Assembly (NCBI GenBank): GCA_000499405.2
Contig: HG738137.1
Location: 9,275,620-9,339,619 of the forward strand
Direction of reading: 5' to 3'
Length of the DNA stretch: 64,000 nt
From: Onchocerca volvulus
Taxonomy: Eukaryota; Nematoda; Chromadorea; Rhabditida; Onchocercidae
The stretch's first letter is position 1; each line of letters starts with the position of its first letter. The notes below the pieces were generated by a model. That model worked only from the letters and a program-made list of their open reading frames with translations. It made no database searches and was not told the DNA's origin. Shown one piece after another: positions 12,601 through 22,913 of the stretch. The translations under genes and the position numbers were made by a program.

Positions 12601-15013
12601 TCATTTCAAAATAATTCTCGTTGAAATAATTCAGGATGATTCTTGTTGAAATTTTTTCGGATGACTTTTTTCCTTCATGCTGTTTCCATGAATAATTAAT
12701 GCTTAAATATTTTTACAAATTCGTATTACATTTTAATGTATTACATTTTATGTTATTACTTGTAATTTCAACCACTATTTATTCGAATAACGGATATTAA
12801 TCCTAATAAATGATTAGAAATTCGTCAGATAAATCCGACATTAAATGCCGGATTAAATGAATAAGACCGGAATAACTTATTGAAATCACAAAAAAAAAGT
12901 GAAATGATGAATTTTTCGATCAAAAAATAAAAAAAAAAGAAGTAAGGGAAGTGAAAAATAATTTAATAAATATTTTTGAATTTTTTTCTTTACCTTTTGT
13001 TGTCGTTTTTTTATTTTTGGAAAAGATGGACAATTTTGAAAATAAATAAATTTGATATGAGAACGCCGGAAATCAATCAATGGTTTTGTTAAGTTTATAT
13101 TTATTTAGAAAGCTCATTTTCAATGAATTTCAAACAAATAAGTTTTTTCGGCATGAGAATGCCGGAAATAGATCAATGACTTTGTTAGGTTTGCATTTTT
13201 AAAAATTGATTTTTTTTTTTTTTTGTATTTTCAACAGTTGATTTTCAATAACTTTGAACAAGTAATTTTTTTTGGAGATCAACTGGTTTCTGTTTGATTT
13301 ATATTTTTTAAAACTGATTTTTTGATAATTTTGAATAAAAGAAGTTTTTTCGGCATGAGAATTCCAGAAATGTATCAATAATTTTGTTAAATTCATTTTT
13401 TTAAAAGTTGATTTTCGATAAATAAATTTCTTCGATACGAGAATGCTGGAAATGAATCAATAATTTAATTAAGTTTACATTTTCAAAATTTGATTTTGAA
13501 TCATTCAGAAATTGAATCCATTCCAAAGATGATTGAGGAAGGAAGGAAGGAAGGAAGTAAATAATAGTTGAAAAATTGTTACTGAAGAGAAAGAAACTAT
13601 CAGTTAAGTTAGTTTGCCTATTTAAGGACTGATGGATGAAATGGATGAATGAATGAATGAATGAATGGATGAATGGAAGAATGAATGAACGGAGTATTTG
13701 TTAACTTAATTCTTTTCTCTCTCTCTCTCTCTTTCCCTCTCTCTCGTCATATTCTCTTGGGAATATCGGAAACGACTAACCTTGTCACTCAAAATTATTC
13801 CACGAAACAAATGTCCTCGAGAGTATGAAATGAACACTATCCGAAACAAACTCTTCAACATTTTTCCATCGTTATCCGTATCGCTTTTTCATCGCAATCT
13901 ATTCGTCTTATTCATCTTTTTTAGTTTTAAAAGAAAAAAAAAAAAAACAAAACAAAGCAAAATTTACTTCAAAATTTTCCCTTCAAAAATTTACTCCTTT
14001 TCAATACGAAATATCACACAAAAACATGAAAGTTTTCTTTCGTTTTTTTTGAAAACTTAAAAAAAGTAAAATTTTTTTATTTTTATAAATACATTAAGAA
14101 AAAAAAGTAAGATGTTTCAGAAATAAAAACAAAATTTATTCCTAAATTTTCAAATTCATTTATTTTATTTCACTCAAAAATTCATCTATTTTTCAATACG
14201 AATATATCAAATAAAATAGAATTAAAAAAAAAAAAAAAAAAAAAAAACTCCATTGATTTTTCAATGTAGAATATCAAATAAGACATGAAAAAATTTTCTT
14301 TCTATTTTTATAAATATCAAATAAAATTAATCAAAAATTTATAATCGAAAAAAGGAACTAAATCTAATTTTCCCTTTAATTTTTTGAATTTCAAATACTT
14401 GTAAATTTGAAAAAATTTTTAATTATGCCAGGAATTGTTACCTCTCTCTTCTTTTTGCCTATCCATTTTTACTTTTTTCTACCTTTTTTATATAATTTAA
14501 AAGAAAGCAAAAAAAAAAAATTGAAACAAAATTCACTCTTAAATTTCTTTTTTAAAATCTGCTGCTTTTTCAATACAAAATATTAAATGAGGTACGAAAA
14601 TTTCGTTTTTTTTTCTTTTTTTTTTTGTAAATATTAAACAAAATAGAATATTTTTTAAAATGATTTCGATCAGTTTTTAAAATGTTTGCAATCTTTGAAA
14701 ATTTTTTCAAACATATTAAGAATTATTACTAAATAACATGATGAAAAGTTGCCAATAATGTATTTTAGGAATAATAATAGAATTCAAAAAGAAAAATGCA
14801 AAAATATTTAAATATGAAAGTTTTTTTATTTTTTTCTCCAAACATCAAAATAACGTAGAATGTTTTATCGATTGATTTTATAATTAATTAAAGTTTTGAG
14901 TTTAAAAAAATTATTTTAAATTCTTTTTTTTAATATTTCAGGATGAAACATATCGACCGATACGTGGATTATATCCGTCATCAGAAATTAAATCAGTAGT
15001 ACCAGGATGGTGA
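6675..15013 (+). CDS. lin-11: LIM-homeodomain transcription factor LIN-11 (3' part)
   Basis: Seven exons: 6675-6755, 6963-7087, 7311-7412, 10479-10614, 12025-12186, 12471-12538 and 14942-15013 (stop TGA). All joins keep frame. The first exon encodes an acidic Gly/Ser linker ([12 protein letters not shown]). Exons 2-4 encode a complete homeodomain: [13 protein letters not shown], then [13 protein letters not shown], then [22 protein letters not shown], which is diagnostic of the Lhx1/Lhx5/LIN-11 class. The intron between homeodomain residues 46 and 47 is the one typical of LIM-homeobox genes. The tail has SFFCD and ends in Pro-Gly-Trp, resembling the Caenorhabditis LIN-11 tail. In C. elegans this factor specifies vulval and uterine cells and several neurons. 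The two LIM domains are not in the window, so the CDS is partial at 5'. The introns are unusually large (3.1, 1.4 and 2.4 kb) and repeat-filled. Confidence 0.95.
7440..7960. repeat. tandem repeat in lin-11 homeodomain intron
   Basis: Four to five diverged copies of a roughly 100-150 bp unit. It contains CACTTAATTAATTACTGTATTTAAAA, then a CATATTTCAAATTA(C/T)(C/T)GTAA segment, then GGAATACTCC and a T-rich tract. Clear starts are seen near 7474, 7575, 7764 and 7909. The repeat lies wholly within the intron between lin-11 exons 7311-7412 and 10479-10614. Confidence 0.55.
8285..8860. repeat. tandem repeat, GATGATAGCTTTT type
   Basis: Three diverged copies of a roughly 240-bp unit. The shared core is GAAAAAATAAATGAA..GGAAAA..GAAAA followed by TTCCAAAAA(G/T)TGATGATAGCTTTT and a T run. 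The third copy, near 8735-8825, is the clearest. It lies in the large homeodomain intron of lin-11. Confidence 0.5.
8930..9400. promoter_or_regulatory. pyrimidine-rich, less AT-rich island in lin-11 intron
   Basis: About 450 bp of CT-rich sequence (CTCTTCCCGTCCTCTTCTGTCCCCG, GAGCCTAATCCGAGCCTAAGCCTTGG, TTCCTAGGCCTATATATTATA) in an otherwise AT-rich intron. Composition alone makes it a candidate enhancer or internal promoter; a TATATATTATA stretch follows GGCC at about 9226. A 63-codon frame starting at 9286 has no recognisable protein and no splice context, so I do not call it a gene. Confidence 0.3.
9560..9770. repeat. tandem repeat, GAGTTACAAGTTTGAACTAGT type
   Basis: Four diverged copies of a unit of about 50-60 bp, built of GAGTTACAAGTTTGAACTAGT, then a GGA/AGAC spacer, then TATGAGCTCAAGATATT. 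Copies start near 9560, 9610, 9655 and 9710. It is intronic in lin-11. Confidence 0.6.
11040..11400. promoter_or_regulatory. purine-rich island with E-boxes in lin-11 intron
   Basis: A less AT-rich, GA-rich segment. It contains AGCAGGTGAAA and GACAGGTGAAG (two CAGGTG E-boxes), a near palindrome TCTCGAAGCTTTCGAGA, and two ACGTCAT/ATGACGCC CRE-like half-sites. It is non-coding in all frames that I checked, so regulatory function is only a possibility. Confidence 0.25.
13020..13500. repeat. minisatellite with CGGCAT..ATGCCG hairpin
   Basis: Four to five diverged copies of a unit of about 95 bp in the last lin-11 intron. Each holds a AAGTTTTTTCGGCATGAGAATGCCGGAAATNNATCAATNA core followed by TTTGTTAAGTTTATATTTTTAAAA and TTGATTTTCAATAA. 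The second copy (13149-13164) keeps perfect 6-bp inverted arms around GAGA; the other copies have decayed arms (13055, 13345, 13435). Confidence 0.65.
13537..13745. repeat. GGAA, ATGA and TC microsatellites
   Basis: Three simple repeats close together: (GGAA)n at about 13537-13556, an ATGGATGAATGAATGA tract at about 13630-13690, and (TC)n at about 13716-13744. All are intronic. Confidence 0.85.
13920..14660. repeat. tandem repeat, TTTTTCAATACGAAATAT type
   Basis: Four diverged copies of a unit containing AAACAAAATTTACTTCAAAATTTTC, then TTTTTCAATACGAAATATCA, then ACATGAAA and a T run. The unit ends near 14045, 14220, 14340 and 14630. It accounts for the 92-codon open frame beginning at 13782, which I reject as a gene. 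Confidence 0.5.
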
Positions 15014-17290
15014 TAAAATCAGGTTGTATAAAATCAATGGATAGTTGATAGACTATAAAATGGGAAAACAATTAAAGCATTTCTTTTCTGCTTGAAAATT
15101 TTTATTTATATTAGAAATCATCATTTTGGTTTTTGCAAGATATCGTGGGTAACTTTTTTTTTACTTAATCTAAAATTTATGGATAATTTTGAAGGAAATT
15201 TCAAATGAAAATTAATGAATCGCAATTAAAAATGATCGTCTTAAACTTTTTTTATATACAACAGTTTTTTATTTATTACCTTTTGAATCTAATTTGAAAT
15301 ATTTGCCTGAAATCCTTTTTTCGATTTTTGCTGAATTTAGTAAAATTTTGCTTATTCTTCTTCGCAGTAAATATTAAAGGAAATATAGTTTGAATTTTTA
15401 AAAAAAAGCGAATTCCAAAAAAAAAAAAGTCTGGAATGGAAAAATCGGAAAATTTAAATTTTAAATTTGCCAACGATATCTATGGAAAAACTAAAACCAA
15501 AAAATAAGAAAATTAAAAAAAAAAACCTCTCAAGAGCTTATTTTCAGTGCTATTTCTTCTTCATCATCATCTTTCATTAACAGTATTATTAATTATCCGA
15601 TATGACAAAGTTTTGCTTCTTCCTCTTTTTTCTTTTGTTTTTTATCATTTTATGATTTATTATTATTATTTTGGTGCTTCATTTTGGTAAACTTCTCGCC
15701 ATTTAATAAAATGAAATACAAAATAATTTATGTAATCATAATTAATTAAATTTCTAATTTATTTTAGCAGCTTAATTATATTGATGCGCAAAGTAATGCT
15801 TTTGCCTTACCAATTTAATATCTAGTCGCAGAAAATTATGTCATTACTTCTAAATTTACATAAAATTAATTTCAAATATGATTTAGTTTATTCATTTGTC
15901 CAGTTAATTTTCAAACATAGTAGAAATAATACTTCCACCTGAAAATTCGAATTGTTAGCCTTAAACTAATTCGTAAATGAATAAGAAAGAAGCAGCCAAA
16001 GCCAAAAGATTGTAAAATGAGGCAATAAATGAAAATTTCTGATCAAAATATCAATCAAATTATATTTTTAGTTTATTTTTTGTTAATAAAAAAAAAAAAC
16101 AATGAACAAAACAGACATGAATAAATGTTAAGCCTATCAAAATTCAATTAAAATTTTAGTTAGTTTCTTTTTTCAATCAGAAATATTTTTATTGTTAAGT
16201 TTGATTTATTATTAAATTCTAAATATAAAGTGATGAATTTAAATTTAACTTATTAAGGTGTTAAAATATTTTCAATACAAATGATTTTGAAATACTATAC
16301 AAAAATTGAAATTGTACTTCTTCGCTTAACTTTATTTTACTTGTATCATCACATTCCGTTGTTTCTCTCAAAAACAAACAAAAGCTGCTTATTTTTTCCG
16401 ATAAACAAAATTGTGATTCAAATGCTTTGTGATCGTTAATTTTTGCTTTTTTCTTTTTTTTTTTTTTGTTTTGGTATGTGGATATACAAATTATAAAGAA
16501 ATTTCAAAAAGTTATCATATAATAAAAGAATCAGCGATTTTTTATTTTTCGAATTTTCAAATTTTTTACAACGAATTTTTTAAGGAAAATTTCAATAAGA
16601 AATTATTTGAAAGAGTGCTTAATGTAATTCACCTGGAAAATCTTTTCAAATTTCAATGTTTATTTAAAAAAAAAAAGACGATTAAATTAAACGGATTTAT
16701 TTGAATTAATAATCTTAAAAAATGGATTAGTTTTTTCGATAAAGCAATATCTAGTTAATAAAAATTGTACGAATTATTTTGAAATATTTCAAAAAAAAAA
16801 AAAAGATTTTATTTAAGAAATTTCTGATAATGATACATACTTCGACTTTTTGAAAGTTCTGATACTTTGCCTTTTTTTTTTTTCGCATAATCATCAAAAT
16901 GCTATTAATTTTTTTTCTTTTGTTTTGAAGATCCAATTTAACTTCTCTCTCTACAACTTTATTTTTATTATTAATTATTACTATTTATTCTGAACTTTAA
17001 CTTTTTGCGCCATTTTAATCAGTCATCTGAGCATATCATTTTTTTTTTTCTTTCTTTCCCTATGTGTACAGTTTTATAATTGTTTTCCAATTTTTTTTTT
17101 CTTTTTTTTTTTTGTCAATTTCGAACTGTACACTTCGATTTTGTCTATTTTTATTATGAAAGTTTCATTGTTACAGTGTTGGGATTTTTTGGTGAAAAAA
17201 AAAAAAAGAAAAAAAGAGAGAAAAAAGAATTTGAATCGAAAATTTTTATTGGAACATTGATATCATATATTTGCATATTATATATATCTG
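15014..17290. other. lin-11 3' UTR and intergenic DNA, no gene seen
   Basis: AT-rich sequence with long A and T runs. Several open frames of 60-90 codons exist but have only Phe/Lys/Ile/Asn-rich low-complexity translations and no splice context. I see no gene. Confidence 0.6.
15705..15710 (+). terminator. candidate polyadenylation signal for lin-11
   Basis: AATAAA 692 bases after the lin-11 stop codon, in TTTAATAAAATG. It is the first exact hexamer that I noticed downstream, and cleavage position is unknown. Confidence 0.35.
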
Positions 17291-17296
17291 AAATAT

Positions 17297-17600
17297 GACT
17301 TACACAAACATTAGATATAACAACTGAAGACGAAAATGACTGATTATGTTATGTAATCAATATTCACATACTTATTATATATATATATTCCATATAAAAT
17401 ATGCCATATATATATATGGAATATTGACATAAGTAAACATTACATATAATAATTAAAGATGAAAAGGACAGTTTTACGATTATGTTATGAAATCCGTATC
17501 AATTTATTTGAATATTACGTGAATGAAATATTTGACATACGTTAAACTGCATTATGGCAGCTAAAGCATATCTCATAGAAAGGATAATGTCACAACTACA
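17297..17600. repeat. triplicated unit with AT-rich palindrome
   Basis: Two clear copies and one diverged copy of a unit of about 130 bp reading GACTTACACAAACATTAGATATAA..AACTGAAGACGAAAATGAC..GATTATGTTATGTAATC. Copies begin at about 17297, 17427 and 17534. Between copies 1 and 2 lies an AT palindrome with arms ATATTCCATAT / ATATGGAATAT (about 17384-17425). Confidence 0.6.
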
Positions 17601-18336
17601 ATAAATCCTTTTTCTCTTATGATTTATCCAGATCAGGTATCATCCTGTTTACTATTCATGTAAGACATCCTTCAAAAGTAAGCATAATTTCGTTATTCTT
17701 TACAGAATACGAGAATTCCACGTTGGACAGATGTAAAACTGTTGATGTTGAAACATATCACACATAAATTACAATTCTTAACCCGAAGAAAGTTAATCAT
17801 AATTTTGCAATCAAAAATGATGACAAAATGATCTTGTACTTTTCACGTCACACATAAAGTAATATTTCAACATTACAGCTTTTTAATTCTTTACAATAAG
17901 GAAAAAAAAAACCATATCTATGAAATTTTGATCCTGTTCGATACAAAATTATTCTAATCTATTATAAATCAGAGGAATGGCTTGCGTGTAAACTTACGAG
18001 CGAGTAAATCATTGTAGCTTTTCTATTTTTTCTTGAAAATTTCCTCGGCAATTTACAACAGTACATTTTTTTGTGATACATGTAATTTGACTGAATATGT
18101 ACTAACATTAAAATGGCTAATATTTCATAAGACTGGTGAGTATCCAGTAGGCTAAAAATGATGCGATGATGTGATCATGACATAGATTAACATAAAAAGT
18201 CATGTATGCTAATCTTTGCAAAATCAATATAATTCTAATTTTGGATGAAATTCATTATTCGAAAACCACTTCGTAACTTACATTAGTTTTTCTGAACTAG
18301 AATGTATATAAATCAACTTTCTTGATCAAAATTTAA

Positions 18337-20125
18337 CCTGTATAAATAAAAATGCAAATATTCGTTGTTACTTTTAACACAACGTGCAAGTTCATCATCA
18401 AATGCATTGAATACAACATTGTAATCCTACTTTTTCTCACCTGTCACACATGGTGACCGGAGGAGCATCGAATGTAAGTAAGCCACACTATTATCTCTGT
18501 AAATAAAAATGTAAATGCTTCTTGTTAGTCTTTACAAAATGTTGCAAAGTTATCCACCGATTGCTTTCAAATTTTGATAAAATCTCGCATTTGAATAAGC
18601 GAGTGTTTTTAAAAAGACATTTTTTTTTAACTCTTCCATCCGTGACAATTAAAAAATAAGTAAGCAGATAAATTTTTTGACTCCTCTCTACACCACGCTT
18701 TCATGAGCGGACAGAATTCATGAGCGGACAGAATTTATTCACCACGCCTATTAATGCATTGACTGTGGCTACTTTCTGCAATGTTTAGGTTCTTCACTGA
18801 TTGATTTGAAATTTTCATACAACATTGCATTCGAATTGGCGCCTTTTTTTAAATAGATAAGGCGAGTAATTTAAGTTCTTCCATTTGTTTTTTTGCTTGT
18901 GAGAAATATAGTACGTTTATTTTTTGATTTAGATGGGAAATGTAGTTGCGTCGTAGAAATGTCATGGTCATGATAGTGTTTAATGAAATATTTCGTTTAC
19001 GCAATTCATGGATTACCTTCTGACTTCTAATATTCGGTCTTGTCTTAGATTGCCTCGTTGTCCTAAATTTTGTTATTCATTTTGACACAAAACGTTTCAA
19101 GTTTTTACCCACTGATTTGAAATTTTAACACAACGATGCAATTGAATGGGCGCATTGTTTTTGTATAGATATACTTACTTTTTTTTTCCCTGTCATGCCT
19201 GTGACAAATAAAAGTAAATGAGCGGACTGAATCTATTAACTACACTTACTTTCTGCAAAGTGGACATGGCCTTTAGTATGAAAGCTCAGTACGTTCAGTA
19301 AAGTATTTGCGTATTCCAATGCAACGTCCTGTCAAAATTTCAAAACAATAAATAAAAACTTTCGGGGATTTAAGACTTTGAGCAAACAAATATTTACGGC
19401 TGTTAATATTTTTTAATATCATTTTTTGCAGTAGCAACAGTCCAACAATTCATTTGAGCAGTTCCGAATTCAACTTCTATCAAAGTTTCAAAGCAATAAG
19501 TAAAAATTTTCGGAGACTTAAGATTCTGAACAAACGACCACTGAAATTTTTATTTTTTAGGCTAACTGGATCGACCACATAGTTCACAGATAAATAAAGT
19601 AAGGCTAACCAATCAGGAAGCGATACGATGAAGATCAGATAAGGGGAGGAGCCCCAAAAGGATTTGAAAGGATAAAATTTGGAGCTGAAGTTCAAATTCA
19701 AATTTGGAATTCTTATACCGACATAGCAATAACAACAGTTCGAAATTTAAAGCGACACTGCAATAACAACAATATAACAATTAAGTTGAGCAATATTCAT
19801 ACGAGCGGCGAAGAATAAACCAGTTGGTCAGTTCAACTGGATATTCTCTAATAATTGTTTGTATGAAAAATTCCTCTCCCATCAATCAATAAAACCTTCT
19901 TAACAGGATTCGTATCTGTTACAAAAGACATAGAAAACTTTTTCGATACCTATTGCTGTTTTAGCCGAGTCAAATAGCAGAAAGAAGCAATACTAAATCC
20001 AACCAGGTTACAATCCATATTATAATTCGACCCGACTTGTTGCTTCCCAATATTTTCCACTTAACCAGAGTGACTTACAACAACGTATAGTTGGACCCAA
20101 CTAGTGGTATAAATAAAAATTTAAA
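18337..20125. mobile_element. Helitron-derived non-autonomous repeat
   Basis: It begins with TATAAATAAAAATGCAAATATTCGTTG and contains three or four diverged internal units: GTTGCATTYGAATNGGCGC, then TTTTATATAGATA, then a stretch like GTGACAAATAAAAGTAAATGAGCGGACTGAATC. Each unit carries GATTTGAAATTTTGACACAACGTTGCATT-like sequence. The right part (19319-19545) is the reverse complement of 42900-43160, so the family has inverted subterminal repeats. From about 19556 a second module (GGCTAACTGGATCGACCAC..AATCAATAAAACCTT) matches 42490-42810. It has no coding capacity. Assignment to Helitrons is inferred from identical arms flanking the helicase remnant at 34.4-37.1 kb. Confidence 0.7.
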
Positions 20126-20287
20126 GACAATTTAATGACATCTCGAACGTGAATCGTATAATTTCATCGTGGGACAGGTGTGAAATTGGAAGTATTATCG
20201 ATTCAGGGGTGATGTATTTCTTACGTGCGTGGGTTTTTGTAGACGCAATTGAAATTTTCATAGTTACGGGATTTCTCTCAAATTATC

Positions 20288-20291
20288 AGAA
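20288..20291 (+). promoter_or_regulatory. probable trans-splice acceptor, dCMP deaminase
   Basis: TCTCTCAAATTATCAG ends one base before the ATG at 20291. A pyrimidine-containing AG immediately before a start codon fits spliced-leader addition in nematodes. Confidence 0.5.
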
Positions 20292-22178
20292 TGAAATCAA
20301 TTGTCGAATCTACTGATAATGAACATAGAAAGCTTGCTGATACGGTGGCAACAGCAGTCAAGTATGTTTTGCTGCCAACATTTTTTCGTTTTAATTTTTT
20401 GTATGTTTAGATTCGTTTTCGACATTGTTCGTCATAAGTGTTAACTAAATTTGTAAGTTTTATTCAGATTTCATTTACTTGTCATTAGGTTTATTTGAAC
20501 TTTTTCTCTTGAAATTTTATTTGGATAACAACTTTGCTGGATAATTGGATATTTTTGTTATGGACCATGAAACGGTCTTCGTTATTGTAATCCGTGACAT
20601 TTGTTTCCATCCAAGAATTTGTTGAATCTTATTTGTTCACAGTAGGTATATTCTTCGAAAAATTTTTTTCAGTAATCAATCTGATAATATGATTTTCAGT
20701 CATACAGTGAAACGTAATGATTATCTTTCCTGGGAAGAATACTTTATGGGTGTAGCACATATGGCTGCACTACGAAGTAAGGATCCGGTAACACAGGTAT
20801 ATTTGTCATCTAAATATTCTGTTTCATTTTTTACTTTTATTTTATTATTGTTGAGCCTTAAGTTTTGAAGAACTGAGGTGTTATATTAAGCTGTTGGATA
20901 AAGGATTTATTCTTTTTTCTTTTGTTTCATTTTTTTTCATAAAATTTTCGAATAGTATTATTTTCCTCATGCAGAAATAAGAGCTGTAGAAGCTATTTTT
21001 TACTAAAATTATAGATAAACTTTAAAAAGAAAAATTGTTTAGTTTTATAATGAAAATAATTGTTAAAGTCCAATGATTATTAGACAAGCATGTGGCGCTT
21101 CTCACTTGTAACAACAACATAGCCTTCCTTACCCTCTCAATTAGCAAAATCTATACGATATTCACCTTTTACAATCCTTCTATCTTTACCCCTGTTTTTG
21201 TTATTTCTTTTCATATGCTCAAACTCCTTTCTTTTCACCATTTTTAAGGACAGCAATTACAGGTTGGAGCTGTAATTGTAAATCAGGATAAACGGATTGT
21301 TGGTTCCGGATATAATGGAATGCCGACCGGTTGTTCAGATGATGTATTGCCATGGGGCAAAGATCCCGAGAATTTCTTGGAAAATAAATCCGCCTACGTA
21401 TGCCATGCAGAAATGAATGCAATATTGAATAAAATCGTGGGTTCAATTAAAGGTTCAACAATTTACACTGTTCTATTTCCATGCAATGAATGTGCTAAAC
21501 TTATCATACAGGTAAAGCTTTTGCTTGGATAAAGCACCTAAAGCTTCTGAAAAAAACTCGATGACATTCATTGGAATAAACGCAAATTCGAGTACTTAGT
21601 AATTCATTGGTTTGATTGTAGTAGAATTACAGGCTGGTATAAGTGAAGTAGTATTTCAAAGAGAAAAGCCGAAGAAAGTAAATACGATCGCATCGAAAAG
21701 AATGTTTGATATGGCCGGGGTAATTAATTACATTTTCATTTTTTCAAATCTTCATAATTTATAGATTATTTAATTTATTATATTTTATTCTGTTTCATTA
21801 ATTTATATAACTGTATATCTTTTTATTTGGCATGAAACATTTTGATTCTTGTTTGATGAAAACCAGTACTTTTCTAGTTACCATTATTCCAATTTTTTTG
21901 AGGAATTACGGCTTTTTTCTTAGTATTCATTGCGATAATTTTATAATATTCAGTACAGAAGTCATCATTGGAAATCAGAATCCATATAAATAGATTAAAA
22001 TAGCGGTGAATATTAAAAAAAATGTTGCACCTTTATATATTACTGAATGAAATATAATTTAAAATGGAATTTATAATCAATTAAACTTTTTAAGGTACAT
22101 TACCGACGGTTTTGTTCAAATCGGAAGATATCAATTGATCTTAGTGGTGACGCTGTTTATAATATTATCACATCATAA
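20291..22178 (+). CDS. DCTD: deoxycytidylate (dCMP) deaminase
   Basis: Five exons: 20291-20361, 20700-20796, 21263-21511, 21633-21719 and 22095-22178. All phases agree and give 195 aa. The enzyme deaminates dCMP to dUMP, feeding thymidylate synthesis. The zinc site is complete: His104 and catalytic Glu106 in CHAE, Cys130 and Cys133 in PCNEC. The family segments [23 protein letters not shown] and GCSDDVLPW (79-87) are all present, as is FDMAG near the C-terminus. Length matches the eukaryotic family, and I see no broken residue. The start is the only ATG in frame before DNEHRK and directly follows an acceptor-like AG. It is the first of three co-oriented genes, 735 bp upstream of DNAJC8. Confidence 0.96.
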
Positions 22179-22493
22179 TTAGTGCTTGTTTTTTCAATAT
22201 AAGATGAGCAAAAAGAAATCTCAATTTTTGAAGTCTCAGAAATTGAGGTTTTTTTCAAATTCTTTATTTCATTTTGTTGTTAAAAATGTTATTATCAGTT
22301 GGGAATAAGTTGCTTCTTTTATTCGTTATATGCGGTTATTTTCACGATTTCCGAATCGATATTTATGGGAATCAACATCATGATAATTTTGGTTTTGGTT
22401 TAAATTACAGCTGAAGTTTAAATCATTATTACCTAAATATTTGTTTTATTTGAAAGTGTAAAATAATATTTGTAGATTTCTAAAATTGTATCA

Positions 22494-22499
22494 AATAAA
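22494..22499 (+). terminator. polyadenylation signal, dCMP deaminase
   Basis: AATAAA in ATCAAATAAAAGG, 316 bases after the stop codon and before a 79-bp tandem duplication. Confidence 0.45.
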
Positions 22500-22572
22500 A
22501 GGTTTCTACAAAGCTTCCTGAGTTTTGTCGGAATGTTTGTACCATCCTAAATGTGTTATCAATATGAAACGT

Positions 22573-22735
22573 ATTATCCAATTTAACATACTGATCAACT
22601 TATTACCGAAATGATTGCTTAATTGTTGGAATTGTTGAAACTGGATTTCAAATTATCCATTTTAACGTACTGATTAGCTTATTGCTGAAATGATTGCGTA
22701 ATTGTTGGACTTAATGAAATTGAGTTCCACTTTTC
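22573..22735. repeat. 79-bp tandem duplication
   Basis: Two copies, beginning at 22573 and 22652, share ATTATCCA(A/T)TTTAAC(A/G)TACTGAT, then CTTATT(A/G)C(C/T)GAAATGATTGC, then TAATTGTTGGA. It lies between the dCMP deaminase and DNAJC8 genes. Confidence 0.8.
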
Positions 22736-22913
22736 TCGGTTCTTATGGTTTTAATTTGTTTTTTTGAATTAATATTATTTGAGATATTAAATTAAGTTTA
22801 AGTATTCTGAAATTAATCGAGGTATTTTTTTATTTTTTGGCCTTTTATTTTATTGCAAATGTTTAAGATATAAAAATTCGCATAAACAATTATCAGTGAT
22901 GTACTGATCGAAA

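Noticed and set aside
21219..21446. Minus-strand 75-codon frame over the dCMP deaminase gene
   Set aside because: Antisense shadow of the zinc-site exon, which is clearly coding on the + strand.
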